Of a DNA stretch of 64,000 nucleotides, positions 1 through 9,874 are shown in pieces. The notes beneath the pieces were generated by a model. The model was given only the letters and a program-made list of their open reading frames with translations. It made no database searches and was not told the origin of the DNA. Made by a program: the position numbers and the translations under genes. How positions within the stretch are numbered: the stretch's first letter is position 1; every line of letters starts with the position of its first letter. The stretch spans positions 48,939 to 112,938 of the forward strand of contig JALKBU010000041.1 in the NCBI GenBank assembly GCA_023091735.1, read 5' to 3'. The DNA comes from Trichomonas tenax. Lineage: Eukaryota; Parabasalia; Trichomonadida; Trichomonadidae.

Positions 1-1560
1 TGATGTTACGCTTGCATGCATGTATCTCTATTTGTTTATACACGAAAAATGACACATCATCGATGAATGATTATAGTGCCCGCAAAATCTAAAGTCCACC
101 CAATTGTGTTGTTTACAAGGTTGAAGCCCCTAACTCTGAAATCTTGAGGGAGGAGCTAATCAGTGTTTCTACTTTTAATGAGTAGAAAGATTGCAGGGCT
201 AAAATACTCTATAATACATTATAAAAGTCTTTATATTTATATTGTGAAAAGTCAGAAAAAAAATAATTTTGATAAAAAAACAATTAAAATATGCAAGAAA
301 AAATAAACATCTCGAAAAGTAAATAAAGCAAAATGGACAAAATTGCAGGTTTTAGTTATTGTCGACACAACAAGAGAGAATCGTCTCCATTCAAGCTAGA
401 GTCTAATCTGCAGGCGTCCTCTCTCACAAAACAACGAAAATAGAGAAGTTATGGAATAATTAAATATCGATTCTTCGTAAAAAAAACTTCCTTATTACGT
501 CATGAAGCTGAGCTTTGCAATTTTCCCCTGCCCATCTCGAAGATGGAGGTATTCAAGGAAAAGCAAGATTCCTAACAGACAACGACACAAAAAACGTGTT
601 GTGATTGCTCAGCTTGATACAGGGTAGCATTCAAGCAACTTAAAGCTAATGAATCTCGTGATCCATCAGAATCTCAATGAATATTACCTTTTGATTTATT
701 AGAGATGTACTATAAATTCATCAGCCTCTGATTGCATGCACTTTATGCTCCCAGAAGAGGCGATTTTTATTGCCTCTTAATATCTTGCCATAAGAATGGC
801 TGTGCACGAAGGACCTAAGGTTGATGCACATCACTCAGATACAGCACCTACCAGCTCGTGTGATTTTTCGACATACGATATTTTTTGGGCGAAAATACAG
901 CCCAATTCCATGCCATTTTGGCATGGGTGCTCTACCATTAAACACTCTTTATACTCGTGAGGCCTTGGGTTAATACAGGGCCTCCTTCCCCCGCGAGTGC
1001 TGAGATTAAGTTGTGACTAAATTCGTGTTATATGATCCAAATGACGAATTTTGCAATCGAACGGTGCCAAAATCGTTGGTTTAACGACAAATACTCTTAT
1101 AATGTTTTTCAAATGCTATTTATCAAGTCAAAAGGATATTTTTCAATATTTCGTCTTTCACGAAATTATTGAGAGAAAAAATTCAAAAAATAGAAAGCCC
1201 ACTAAAGAGTGATTCGATCTAGCAATTAACGGAAATAAAAAGGGGATTATACCGCCCCCTGTAATTGTTAGTGTTCCACAATTTTACGCTATTCAGATTT
1301 TTGTTTTCTACAAACGATAAGAAATATATTTCACGTTCGAAAACGCACGTGAACGTTTTTATGATGTTTACAAATTTTCTGAGGATTTTTTCTTACTTTT
1401 AATAGTTGTTTCTATATGATATGAGTTAAGTAAAACTAAACGGTTTTGAGAGCAGGCATTATCGGTTCTGAACGAAAAAATAACAAACAGTATATGCTAA
1501 TTATGAAAGATTGTAAACAACAATTTTTTTGAATACAAATTTTTCAGAGGGTTAAATTAA
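1..1560. other. Gene-free region with GC-richer, hairpin-rich core (about 360-1030)
   Basis: No open frame of convincing length is seen. The part from about 360 to 1030 is visibly richer in G and C than its flanks and holds at least five perfect short inverted repeats with small loops (532-546, 755-778, 885-905, 908-926, 959-984, the last with an outer ACTCG/CGAGT pair at 953-957 and 994-998). Translation of all frames gives only short runs broken by stops. This fits a structured non-coding RNA or a very old decayed element better than a gene. The right part (1030-1560) is ordinary AT-rich spacer before the kinase at 1564. Confidence 0.5.
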
Positions 1561-1563
1561 AAA

Positions 1564-2502
1564 ATGGATGAGCAAAAGTTTTTCGAGAATCAAGGTATTG
1601 AGATTTGCCGCGTGATTGCTGTGGGTGGATACGGCACTGTTTACCTCGTATTCCATGCCAAATTCCAAACGTACTTTGCTTTGAAGAAGATTCCTCAGAA
1701 TAGATTTAAAGAAGGAGAGATTGAGTGTCTGAAGAAGTTGGATCAGACTAATATTATCAATCTTTATGAAATTTACAAGTTCTCTGCTTTCGTTTATCTA
1801 CTTATGGAGTATTGTCCGATTGATTTGACACAAATACTCAAACAGGGCGAACTCAATGAAGACCAACTCTGCAAGTATTGCCATGACATCTTAATGGCTA
1901 TTAAATCCTGCCATGACAGCAAGATCGCACATAATGATATTAAACCTTCAAACTTCCTTATTGACAAGTATGGCCGTCTGAAGGCCGGTGATTTCGGTCT
2001 CTCATCCCTCCACAATATCACAAAGACCTCAAACAACTTTACTGGTACAACATTGTTCATGGCCCCTGAAATTCTTGAAAGAAAGGAATTTGATCCATTT
2101 AAATCAGATATCTGGGCTATTGGCGTTACATTTTATTATCTCGCTACGCAAAGTTATCCTTTCACATCCAATGAAAGAGATATTTTACTCAAGCAAATTC
2201 AACATGAAAGAATTCCATATTACAACATTGACAGCACCAAACTCCAAAAGGTTGTGAAATGGTGCTTATCATATAATCCTGCAAATCGACCAACAGTTGA
2301 TCAATTATTGGAGATGTCATACTTCAAGAAGTACGCTGCTAATCAGACCAGCAGATTGGGATGCATTTCCTCGCATCAGTCTCATGGTGCTTTAATTTTC
2401 CGTCCGAGTGTCAGCCACAAGGGCCGCCTTCGCTCTAGGAACTCTCTGCAGCTCGTGAAAAGCATGACAGCTGGCTCCATAATGGTCGAGTCTGATACAT
2501 AA
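1564..2502 (+). CDS. Ser/Thr protein kinase, small single-domain
   Basis: 312 residues that are almost entirely kinase domain. A glycine loop GGYGTVYLV is near residue 21, the ATP lysine is in FALKKI, a helix-C glutamate lies in EGEIECL, the catalytic loop reads HNDIKPSN (the HRD arginine is asparagine), followed by DFG (GDFGLSS) and an APE (MAPEIL), with DIWAIG in subdomain IX. All core catalytic residues apart from the HRD arginine are present, so activity is likely; loss of that arginine usually means less dependence on activation-loop phosphorylation. A basic, serine-rich tail of about 50 residues follows. It resembles the CAMK-like kinases that are hugely expanded in trichomonads. Substrate unknown. 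The start is the first ATG of the frame; no Inr is obvious. Confidence 0.9.
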   Translation: MDEQKFFENQGIEICRVIAVGGYGTVYLVFHAKFQTYFALKKIPQNRFKEGEIECLKKLDQTNIINLYEIYKFSAFVYLLMEYCPIDLTQILKQGELNEDQLCKYCHDILMAIKSCHDSKIAHNDIKPSNFLIDKYGRLKAGDFGLSSLHNITKTSNNFTGTTLFMAPEILERKEFDPFKSDIWAIGVTFYYLATQSYPFTSNERDILLKQIQHERIPYYNIDSTKLQKVVKWCLSYNPANRPTVDQLLEMSYFKKYAANQTSRLGCISSHQSHGALIFRPSVSHKGRLRSRNSLQLVKSMTAGSIMVESDT

Positions 2503-2504
2503 CC

Positions 2505-3590
2505 TCAAATCAGAGTTCAGTATTTTTTTCCTAGCAACATAAGATTATTTGTTTTTATTATAAGAATGTTTGTCTATTCCTATTGTATTTTGTTAAACTA
2601 TGCTGTAATTGTTTATTCTCAATGTTTTTTTTTGAGATCAAATACTCTTTAAAGGAATCCAAGGATGAATGTCTAATGATATGCTTGGCATTGACGAATA
2701 AGAGAATGTTATAAAGTCGAAACAGCTCAATGAGATAATTTTCATTAATTTCTAACAAATTGTAAAATTGACTATGAAATTGCAATCCAAGAATGCGGAA
2801 ATAGATATGCTACAATCCGCAAATATTAATCCGCAAGGTAATGCAAGAGAAATCATATATATTTCGGACAAAAACGATGAATATGGAACACAAAATGTGG
2901 TCGTTTGAAACTAAAAACATGATACAAAGATTCAGAGGATTGTGCGGCAGGGTATTTAGGGAAAAAGAAAGCACCAAAACAACAAATGAAAAGTTTGACA
3001 TCAATTATCAGTGCAAAAAATTTCGTGGGGGTCATGTACATTAAATTGTCTATCTATTCACATCATTTTTGTCAAAAATCGTGTCGAATAGAAAGATTCA
3101 ACAACAATAAATCTAATGATTGAGATCTCTATATATACCTGTCTCTATGCGCAATACATCAATACGCTCCTAAATTACTTAGTTCCAATGTTGTGCTCAA
3201 ATCGAGCGATTTCAAATTGAAAAACAACTTTTTATCTCGGCTTGACAACACATATGATGTATGACCCTATGTGATTAATATTGTATGCGTATATAACTGG
3301 TTTTCTCCATTTGATATGGGTTCAAATATAATGTTTATTCCAACAATACGCCGGTACCATTTAACCCTGTTGATTAGCACTTTCACAGTGCGGTTTCAGT
3401 GTTAATAGCCAGAAAATTTGATTTTTGCTGCTGAAAATGTTTCATAGCACATTATCTCCTGAGATTTGCAATAAAGTTCCAAATCCACTTCCTTTGAATA
3501 AAATTAATCTATCGCAATCATACTTAATAATACCCAGATAAGATTACAAAATCAGGCAAAACATTGAATTACCATTGAAAAGAACGAAAC
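2505..3590. other. Intergenic spacer between two kinases
   Basis: No gene is supported. A minus-strand frame at 2558-2785 lacks an ATG, yet its translation looks protein-like (Leu/Ile/Asn rich with a LFRLYNILLFVN run), so it may be a remnant of a gene; I could not assign it. The frames around 2840-3044 on both strands are short and of unusual composition and are not supported. Confidence 0.4.
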
Positions 3591-3596
3591 GTGACA

Positions 3597-4682
3597 ATGA
3601 AAGTTGGAGAGAGGATTGGAGGCGGAAGTTACGGCAATATCTTTTATGCCTACAACCCTGCCAACCAGAAGGAGCTGGCTTTGAAAATAGAATCGGAAAA
3701 AACGAAGAAATCTCAAATTTTTAATGAATATCGAACATTAAAATCTCTCGCAGGATATGTGGGTATTCCAAAAGTGTATTTCGAAACTTGCTACGCAAAC
3801 CAAAATGCTTTTACCATGGAATTACTCGGAGACTCTCTCGAAAAATTGTTGGTTAAATGTGGCAAAAGATTTACATTGAAAACAGTGTTGATGCTTGCTG
3901 ATCAGATGATAAAATGCCTTCAATATATTCACGTGAAGTCATATATTCACCTAGACATTAAACCTGAAAATTTTACGATTGGAATCGGAGCAAATGCATG
4001 TGTTGTATATCTAATTGACTTTGGATTATCAAAGCGGTATATTAATTCTCAGACAAACCAGCACATTCCATTCCGCGAAGGAAGAAGTTTTACAGGCACC
4101 ACTCGTTATGCATCTATTAATGATCACCTTGGTATTGAACAATCAAGGAGAGATGATATGGAGTCATTAGCTTACTTATTCATATATTTATTAAAAGGTA
4201 AACTCCCATGGCATGGATGCAAACGTGAGACACTTCAAATCAAGCTATCCACAAGTATTGAAGAACTCTGCCAAGATATTCCTGTTGAATTCTTAATATT
4301 TTTGCAAGAAATGAGAAAGCTCGATTTTTATGAGGAACCAAACTACAACAAGTATATCACCATGTTTAGGAATCTTTTCATTAACCTGGGTTACGTTTAT
4401 GATGATGTTTACGATTGGAATTTGTTACCAGAAGAACCCAAACTCCCACACTTTAAGAATGAAGGTCTTTCTCCAAAGAAAGAAGAATGCACTGCTTATA
4501 TTATGAAGAAGAAACCATTTTACAGAGAGAAGTACGCTGGTTCATCAAGGTTAACATTTCTTTCATTATCTCCACAGAACCACCTAACGCAGTCCGGATT
4601 TTTATTGACTAAATCTCCAGGACACAGACTTACTCTCGAACCGAACCAAACACTACCATTTTTGATACCATTTCCAAAATAA
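3597..4682 (+). CDS. Casein kinase 1 (CK1) family protein kinase
   Basis: About 361 residues. The glycine loop GGGSYGNIFYA is at the very N-terminus, ATP lysine in LALKIES, catalytic loop HLDIKPENF (HRD arginine replaced by leucine, as is frequent in this family's relatives), DFG as IDFGLSKRY, and the CK1 hallmarks FTGTTRYASIN in place of an APE motif and RRDDMESLAYLFIYLLKGKLPW. A C-terminal tail of about 70 residues has no recognised domain. The open frame extends to a GTG at 3591, but the ATG at 3597 starts right before MKVGERIGGG and is chosen. The sequence AAACGTGACA abuts the ATG (see the start-proximal motif). CK1 kinases act in cytosol and nucleus on acidic or pre-phosphorylated sites; the substrate here is unknown. 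Confidence 0.93.
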   Translation: MKVGERIGGGSYGNIFYAYNPANQKELALKIESEKTKKSQIFNEYRTLKSLAGYVGIPKVYFETCYANQNAFTMELLGDSLEKLLVKCGKRFTLKTVLMLADQMIKCLQYIHVKSYIHLDIKPENFTIGIGANACVVYLIDFGLSKRYINSQTNQHIPFREGRSFTGTTRYASINDHLGIEQSRRDDMESLAYLFIYLLKGKLPWHGCKRETLQIKLSTSIEELCQDIPVEFLIFLQEMRKLDFYEEPNYNKYITMFRNLFINLGYVYDDVYDWNLLPEEPKLPHFKNEGLSPKKEECTAYIMKKKPFYREKYAGSSRLTFLSLSPQNHLTQSGFLLTKSPGHRLTLEPNQTLPFLIPFPK

Positions 4683-4838
4683 TTTTGTTATTGTTTTTGT
4701 TTGTATTATGCATTTGATCAAGCCAAATGCTATATATTCATGTATATTATACTAAATTGTTAAGTTTAGAAATAATTGAATTTGAATAAACAGTGAAAGA
4801 ATAGAAAATGAGAGTGTTTATAAAAACAAAAATCCGTG

Positions 4839-5375
4839 CTACTGCTGATAGAGGTCCGTAGCATTCGCAGAAGGCGTAGTTTGGAAGGTCGAATTCTGAA
4901 GCGTTGGTTTAATCGTGTTTATATTGTAGTTTGCATGTATGCTCTTGTCCACAACTGTCATTCCGTTATCGTCAACTACCTCTTCTGGCTTGTTTTGTTG
5001 CGATTCTTCAAATACGTTATCTGGTTTGGTTGGGTATACTTCAGATTCGACACGTGAGATAGAACTTGATGGGTGATTAGATTGTTTAAGTGAGTTTAAG
5101 AACGTCTGCAAATCGGTCATTGGACGTTTCGGAGTTTTTTCTCGATGTCTTTGTATTTCTGCGAGTTCTTGGTATTTCAGAGCCTCTTCGTATTGGAGGT
5201 TCTGTCTGTATTTCGCTTGTCTCTTTTCGAACAAAACCAATCTGCGATTCGGCGGTGGCTGTGTTGTGTCAATTATCGATTTCTGGTCGCGTAAAGCTTC
5301 GAGATGCTTTCTATCTTTGTCCTGTCGGACTTGTCTGTCGATGATTCGATTCAAGACCCTTGGCGCGCGATACAT
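4839..5375 (-). CDS. Small charged protein of unknown function
   Basis: 178 residues when started at the ATG at 5375 (an upstream TTG is discarded). The N-terminal half is basic and probably helical, with many Arg, Gln, Leu and Glu residues (FEKRQAKYRQNLQYEEALKYQ); the C-terminal half is polar and probably disordered. No domain is recognised. It lies tail-to-tail with the CK1 gene (157 bp between the stops) and has the same orientation as the coiled-coil genes that follow. The sequence upstream of the ATG contains TCAAAAT, a loose Inr. The KYQELAEIQ-type heptad pattern and the companion gene suggest a role in a cytoskeletal or coiled-coil assembly, but this is inference only. Confidence 0.6.
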   Translation of the reverse strand: MYRAPRVLNRIIDRQVRQDKDRKHLEALRDQKSIIDTTQPPPNRRLVLFEKRQAKYRQNLQYEEALKYQELAEIQRHREKTPKRPMTDLQTFLNSLKQSNHPSSSISRVESEVYPTKPDNVFEESQQNKPEEVVDDNGMTVVDKSIHANYNINTIKPTLQNSTFQTTPSANATDLYQQ

Positions 5376-5381
5376 CTGCAA

Positions 5382-5716
5382 ATTTTGACAAAACTGTTAA
5401 GATAAATCTTTGCCGTGTAAACAAAAATTTCCTCATGTAAAGTCAAAAATATAAATTGATTCTTTTCGCATGATTATAAGACAAATTCTATATATAAATT
5501 CAATCCATTTCCAGTGAGTTATTGTAATACGATCTATATTTAAGTTTGCAGTCATATATCATCAACCATTTTTTTTGATAAAATATCATGCGTCACTATC
5601 ATGTTTAGTCGAAAATATGGATGGCAAAAGGTTTAAGTGACTGAATTTCTTCATATAATATCGAACAAAAAAGTTTATTAGTCTATAAAAATACAAAAAC
5701 AACTAATTCATAAAAA
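5382..5716. other. Intergenic spacer
   Basis: AT-rich DNA between two minus-strand genes. I see no gene or repeat. Confidence 0.4.
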
Positions 5717-7180
5717 TTACTTTGTTTGAGAAGCGACCTTTGGCTTGACAACTGGATTTGATTTCGTCATTGTCTTTGCTAAAGCTGATTGTGTTCTAGT
5801 GAATGGAGCGCTGCTGCTTTGACTTGCTGTTTTGAGTTTCTCAACTCTCTCATCATCAATAGTATCAAAGTTGAGATGTTTTGCCTTAATGTTATGCTTT
5901 TCACACAAATCACCAATCATTTTCTCATATATCTCGATTCTTGCCTGCAATGGCTCAATCTGTTTCTTTCTCTGCCCAAGAATTTCATTCAAGCGAGACT
6001 CATTGAACTGAGTGAATGTCTTGATAACTTTGTTATGCTTTTCCATGAGTCTTTCTTTCTTAGTTTGATAATAGTCATTCATTTTTTCTATGTTTTGCTG
6101 CTCTTCCTGCTTCTGAAGCTTGTCAGCCTTAGCCTTTTTAGCAATAGCTTCATCGAACTTTCGGTTGAGAGCTAAGTTCTTTTCTTCGCTTCTAAGTTTG
6201 AGCAAAGTCACAGAGTATCTCTTGAATTCCGGCTGCAACTCAGAAGGAGTTTGTTCATCAAACTTCTCTATTTCACTTTGTTGCTCTTCCCTCATTGCAG
6301 CTGCCTTCTGACTGAACTCTGCTTCATGATTATTGATCATTTGCTGATAATGATCATTTAAGTGTTCAACAAGAGCCATGAGTTCATTCCTCTTGGAAAT
6401 AAGGTCTTCTATTGTAGCTTTGCTATCTTTGATGGCTGTTTCGCGCTTTAGTTTCGCTTGAACATAATCATGTGCTTCAGCGGCTTTCTTGGCGTCGTAA
6501 TAATTTGATTTTTCAACAAGATCTCTCTCGAGGTTCCTGAGCTGGAATGACGAAGCTTGAAGCTGCTCGATCGTTGGCTCTGTTTCTATTGGCTTCTTTT
6601 CTAATAATGCTTTAGTAAAGTCGTCTAATACTATTTCTTGCTTCGGACGATATTCTTCAGGTGGAAGTGCAGCTCTTGGTGGCTTTGGAGGGTTTTCAGA
6701 AACTGTATTTAATCTTTTCATTATATATGGATTGTTCTTAACATTCTTAGGTATTCCTTCGTGTACCTCGCGATAGTTCATTGCTCTCTTTTGCTTTCTA
6801 GCTTGATCAACTGATAGTGGCTTTTTAGTTTTGTATAATCTTGGATTTGGTGTCTTAGGTACCTTTTTATTGTTTTCCTTGTTATCTTTTGACTTTTGTT
6901 TCATATTTTTGACGATTGGTTCGGTCATTTTATCTTTAATAACATTTTCACGGGGTGAATGCCCTTCAGAGTGTACTGAAAGAGCTTCATTTGATTCGCA
7001 TGATGCATCTTCTGTTGTAATCATAGTTTCTGTGCTTTGTTTTTGCACTTCTTCATTTTCTTGATTATTGAATTCGATAAGTTTATCTTTAATTTCACCG
7101 CTGATGGAGTTCTCTTTGTTGGATCTCCCAACAACAGTGTCTTTCACTGCGGTTGGGAAAAGTCCAGTGTCTTCATTCAT
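5717..7180 (-). CDS. Coiled-coil protein, related to the 8201-9874 gene
   Basis: 487 residues from the ATG at 7180. A disordered, Glu/Lys/Asn-rich N-terminus of about 130 residues is followed by a proline-containing linker and then long helices of coiled-coil character (roughly residues 190-450). The middle shares a pattern with the neighbouring gene at 8201: a KLRSEEKNLALNRKFDEA segment corresponds there to NLRNEAMVNLKAHRYEEA, followed by a similarly spaced A-x-E-x-E stretch and a conserved FN-x-R segment. The two are therefore probably old tandem duplicates separated by the small secreted gene. Start choice is supported by a perfect Inr (TCACTTT) on the minus strand at 7195-7201, with the Inr A 19 nt upstream of the ATG; the longer frame from a TTG at 7207 would overlap it. 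Probable structural or cytoskeletal role, unproven. Confidence 0.82.
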   Translation of the reverse strand: MNEDTGLFPTAVKDTVVGRSNKENSISGEIKDKLIEFNNQENEEVQKQSTETMITTEDASCESNEALSVHSEGHSPRENVIKDKMTEPIVKNMKQKSKDNKENNKKVPKTPNPRLYKTKKPLSVDQARKQKRAMNYREVHEGIPKNVKNNPYIMKRLNTVSENPPKPPRAALPPEEYRPKQEIVLDDFTKALLEKKPIETEPTIEQLQASSFQLRNLERDLVEKSNYYDAKKAAEAHDYVQAKLKRETAIKDSKATIEDLISKRNELMALVEHLNDHYQQMINNHEAEFSQKAAAMREEQQSEIEKFDEQTPSELQPEFKRYSVTLLKLRSEEKNLALNRKFDEAIAKKAKADKLQKQEEQQNIEKMNDYYQTKKERLMEKHNKVIKTFTQFNESRLNEILGQRKKQIEPLQARIEIYEKMIGDLCEKHNIKAKHLNFDTIDDERVEKLKTASQSSSAPFTRTQSALAKTMTKSNPVVKPKVASQTK

Positions 7181-7194
7181 GGAATAACGTGTGA

Positions 7195-7201
7195 AAAGTG
7201 A
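7195..7201 (-). promoter_or_regulatory. Initiator (Inr) TCACTTT
   Basis: Matches the trichomonad Inr consensus TCAYWYT exactly, 19 nt upstream of the ATG at 7180. It decides that start. Confidence 0.7.
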
Positions 7202-7357
7202 CAGCAATGTATCAACATCTTTCTTATTTTCAAGCTTTTGAAGTCATCACGAGACAGAGATACCCGCAAATGACCCATTCGGATCAAGTAATGAGGTTTA
7301 AGATACTAAATATTATAATTAATTTTTACAAAGAAAAATTGGTGAACAGGCTACCTC

Positions 7358-7879
7358 TTAAAACAACATGGCATATGGACTGTTCTTGATTTTGTTGGTT
7401 ATGTGATCATAAACTTGATCAAGTTCTTGAGCTGTTAATGGTCTCCACTTGATCTCAATCTGCTTATCCCATTCCCACCAAAGGAATGATTTGCATGTAG
7501 TTGTAATAACTTCAGAATTAACATTAACCTCAGCAAAGAGCTGCTTGATATCAACATTAACGGTGGTTCCACTTTTTGTGATCGAAACCTTTGTTATGGA
7601 CTTTTTGGCTGTTCTTGATGAAGGATGTAATAGGTCGATATCTAATGAGAAAGTATTTTCTGTTGTTGCAGCTGTGGTCGAGAAGGTCATCTTCTTGGCC
7701 AAATGGTCGGCAGCTTCATTTGTTAAAATTTTGCTAGATTTAAGATAATTTGCAAGTTCGGATAAAGCAACTTTCTTAGATAATGGTGAATAAGCGATTG
7801 AATCAGAACCAATGGTAATCGGCGGATTTTCGACATCAGTCTTTGCCTTCACCACAATAAGAAGCAAAAAAGCAAGCAT
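7358..7879 (-). CDS. Small secreted or surface protein
   Basis: 173 residues. The first 12 residues (MLAFLLLIVVKA) form a short signal peptide, and there is no later membrane segment, so the product should be exported. The rest is Lys/Thr/Ser-rich, alternates hydrophobic and polar residues as in beta structure (TVNVDIKQLFAEVNVNSEVITT), and contains a single cysteine and a striking SFLWWEWDKQIEIKW aromatic segment. No family is recognised; possibly a trichomonad-specific secreted protein. The ATG at 7879 is preceded on the minus strand by CCAAAAAGTGACA, a member of the start-proximal motif described below. It sits between two related coiled-coil genes and has a quite different composition. Confidence 0.75.
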   Translation of the reverse strand: MLAFLLLIVVKAKTDVENPPITIGSDSIAYSPLSKKVALSELANYLKSSKILTNEAADHLAKKMTFSTTAATTENTFSLDIDLLHPSSRTAKKSITKVSITKSGTTVNVDIKQLFAEVNVNSEVITTTCKSFLWWEWDKQIEIKWRPLTAQELDQVYDHITNKIKNSPYAMLF

Positions 7880-8200
7880 TAGTGGACTTCAATGTCACTT
7901 TTTGGTTTTTGACGTCAAGGAAAAGTTATCGACAAAATCTTTTCTCCATCTTTACATTTCTTTTGGGTTTATGCAAACTATCGCATTTCCAATTTATCTA
8001 CAATGAAATTTTCTCAAGAAACACAAAAATAACTTTGAAATAATTGCAAATTCAAATACCTTAAAATTATCATCCAACCATAACATACTTTTTAAAATCA
8101 GGATGTTCACTATTATGTTAAGTTTTCATTAATTTACTATTGATATTATGCTATTTCATGAAGACTGTTGTATGATATATCGAGATAAAAAACATTTTTA
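7880..8200. other. Spacer with start-proximal motif at 7895-7905
   Basis: Contains the promoter-like element for the gene at 7358-7879 (minus-strand CCAAAAAGTGA, 16 nt upstream of the ATG). The rest is AT-rich with nothing recognised. Confidence 0.4.
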
Positions 8201-9874
8201 TTACTTAACAGTTGACATCGCTGATTTTCCTCTATTACGCATAATTTTCTGCAAAGGAGGCAGCTTGAGTTTTCCTTCTATCTTAATAGGTTTAAATTGA
8301 GGGATTTTCTTGTTGATAGCTTCTTTCATTGCCTCTGCTTCCTTTTCTTTCGCTTTATTCTTTTCTTCTATAAGTTCTTCAATCTTCTTGATTTGGCTTT
8401 GTAATTTCTCATTAATAGACTTGAGAGGACGCTCAGCATGCTCATAATCGGCAGTGAGCTTTCTCATTCGCATATTGAATGTTTGCTCTGCGACATCTGC
8501 CTCATTTTCATATTTGGATCTTAACCGCAAAATAGCAGCATCATATGCTTCATTAAGTCTCTTGAATGCATCCTCAGTTTCTTCTGATTCAGCTTTAGCA
8601 ATTTCTTGAGCAATTAATGCTGCTTCTTCATATCTATGAGCTTTCAGATTAACCATAGCTTCATTACGAAGATTGATCAATTTACTTGAAGGCTTCGTGA
8701 ATTTATTTCTTGTTTTATCATCATTCCATTTTTCTTCTAATTCGGATGATTCATATAAATAATTACTTTCTATTTCATTCATCATTCGTCTCTTTTCATC
8801 TTCTAATTTTTTCTTTTTTTCTTCTAATTTCTGTTTGAGACGTTCCAGCTTATCATTGACCTTTTCCAATCTCTTCTCTAACACTTCATTATTTTCTCCA
8901 GCATTTTGTTTTTGGCCATTATGCGATGCTTTCAGGGCGTTTATAACAATCTCCAAATACATGCTCTCTGTGATCATTCTGCCTTTTATGGTTTTCTCAA
9001 ACACTTTCTTGAGCTCATTCAAAACAATCTTAACCTGCTTATCAAGTGTGTCAGAAAGCTGAGAGCCACATATTGCATGAAATACGAGACTGTCGCGCTT
9101 ATAGTCAATGATTTCGAGCAATCCAGGCGGTACTCTACCAATATTAGCATCAACATCAAAGTCTTTATCATATTTGTTTGATTTTTCGACATAATTATTG
9201 TTCTTAACAACTGGCGAGTTATTTTCTGATACTTTAGGTTGTTTCTCTCCTTTATATGTTTGCTTTGTTGAAACAGAAGTCAAGAACATTGAGTCATGCT
9301 CAGACTCAGGGCTGTCTTCAACTTCTTCTGGTTCTTCAACGTATTGCGTAGTTTGCTCCACTGTTTTCTCGACCTTTGTTTCTGATTTTGCCTTTTCTTC
9401 AGATTTATGCTTTTTGATCTCTTCTACTTTGGCTTCAACATTCTCTTTGTGTGAAAATGTATATAAAGGTAGTGCAAGACTTTGATTTGCTCGCTTTTTC
9501 GTATCTGTTTTAGGTTTATCGCGTTTAATTGATTCATTGAAAAGTCTGTTAAACTGGATGTTCTGTATTTTTGTAGGTGATCCATTTTTAGATCGATGTG
9601 TTCTTGGTTTCTTGTTATTTTGTTGCCAAATGAATGGTGAATCATTAGAAAAAGCAGCAAGAGCTTCTTCTAGAGCCGAATTCTTCTTAGGGTGAACTAT
9701 CTTCTTCTGCTGTTTATGCATCTCGGATAAAGACTTCTCCTGTTTTGGAGTTTCTTCTATTTCTTGCGTTTTTTCTTGATTTTCTTCTGTATTTTCTTGC
9801 TGTGGTTCTTCTATTTGCTCGCTTGGCTCTTCATTCACTTCAATTGTTTCATTTTCACTCTTAGAATCTTCCAA
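8201..9874 (-). CDS. Coiled-coil protein, N-terminus without an ATG
   Basis: Open frame of 557 codons. The N-terminal half is Glu/Lys/Gln-rich and low-complexity; from about residue 330 there is a long coiled coil with runs such as KLEEKKKKLEDEKRR, then the segment shared with the gene at 5717 (NLRNEAMVNLKAHRYEEA) and the TFNMRMRKL match. The frame begins at a TTG at 9874 and is closed upstream by an in-frame TAA with no ATG between; the first ATG is at 9721 (codon 52). The 51 codons before it have the same acidic, Gln-rich composition as the protein that follows, so they look coding. Either translation starts at 9721, or a first exon or a frameshift lies upstream. No canonical trichomonad 3' splice motif (ACTAACACACAG) is seen there. 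Confidence 0.75.
   Translation of the reverse strand: MEDSKSENETIEVNEEPSEQIEEPQQENTEENQEKTQEIEETPKQEKSLSEMHKQQKKIVHPKKNSALEEALAAFSNDSPFIWQQNNKKPRTHRSKNGSPTKIQNIQFNRLFNESIKRDKPKTDTKKRANQSLALPLYTFSHKENVEAKVEEIKKHKSEEKAKSETKVEKTVEQTTQYVEEPEEVEDSPESEHDSMFLTSVSTKQTYKGEKQPKVSENNSPVVKNNNYVEKSNKYDKDFDVDANIGRVPPGLLEIIDYKRDSLVFHAICGSQLSDTLDKQVKIVLNELKKVFEKTIKGRMITESMYLEIVINALKASHNGQKQNAGENNEVLEKRLEKVNDKLERLKQKLEEKKKKLEDEKRRMMNEIESNYLYESSELEEKWNDDKTRNKFTKPSSKLINLRNEAMVNLKAHRYEEAALIAQEIAKAESEETEDAFKRLNEAYDAAILRLRSKYENEADVAEQTFNMRMRKLTADYEHAERPLKSINEKLQSQIKKIEELIEEKNKAKEKEAEAMKEAINKKIPQFKPIKIEGKLKLPPLQKIMRNRGKSAMSTVK

Noticed and set aside
908..926. tRNA anticodon arm on the minus strand (after TTTAATGGTAGAGC)
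   Set aside because: The D-arm-like sequence is suggestive, but the loop has no U33 and no acceptor stem pairs.
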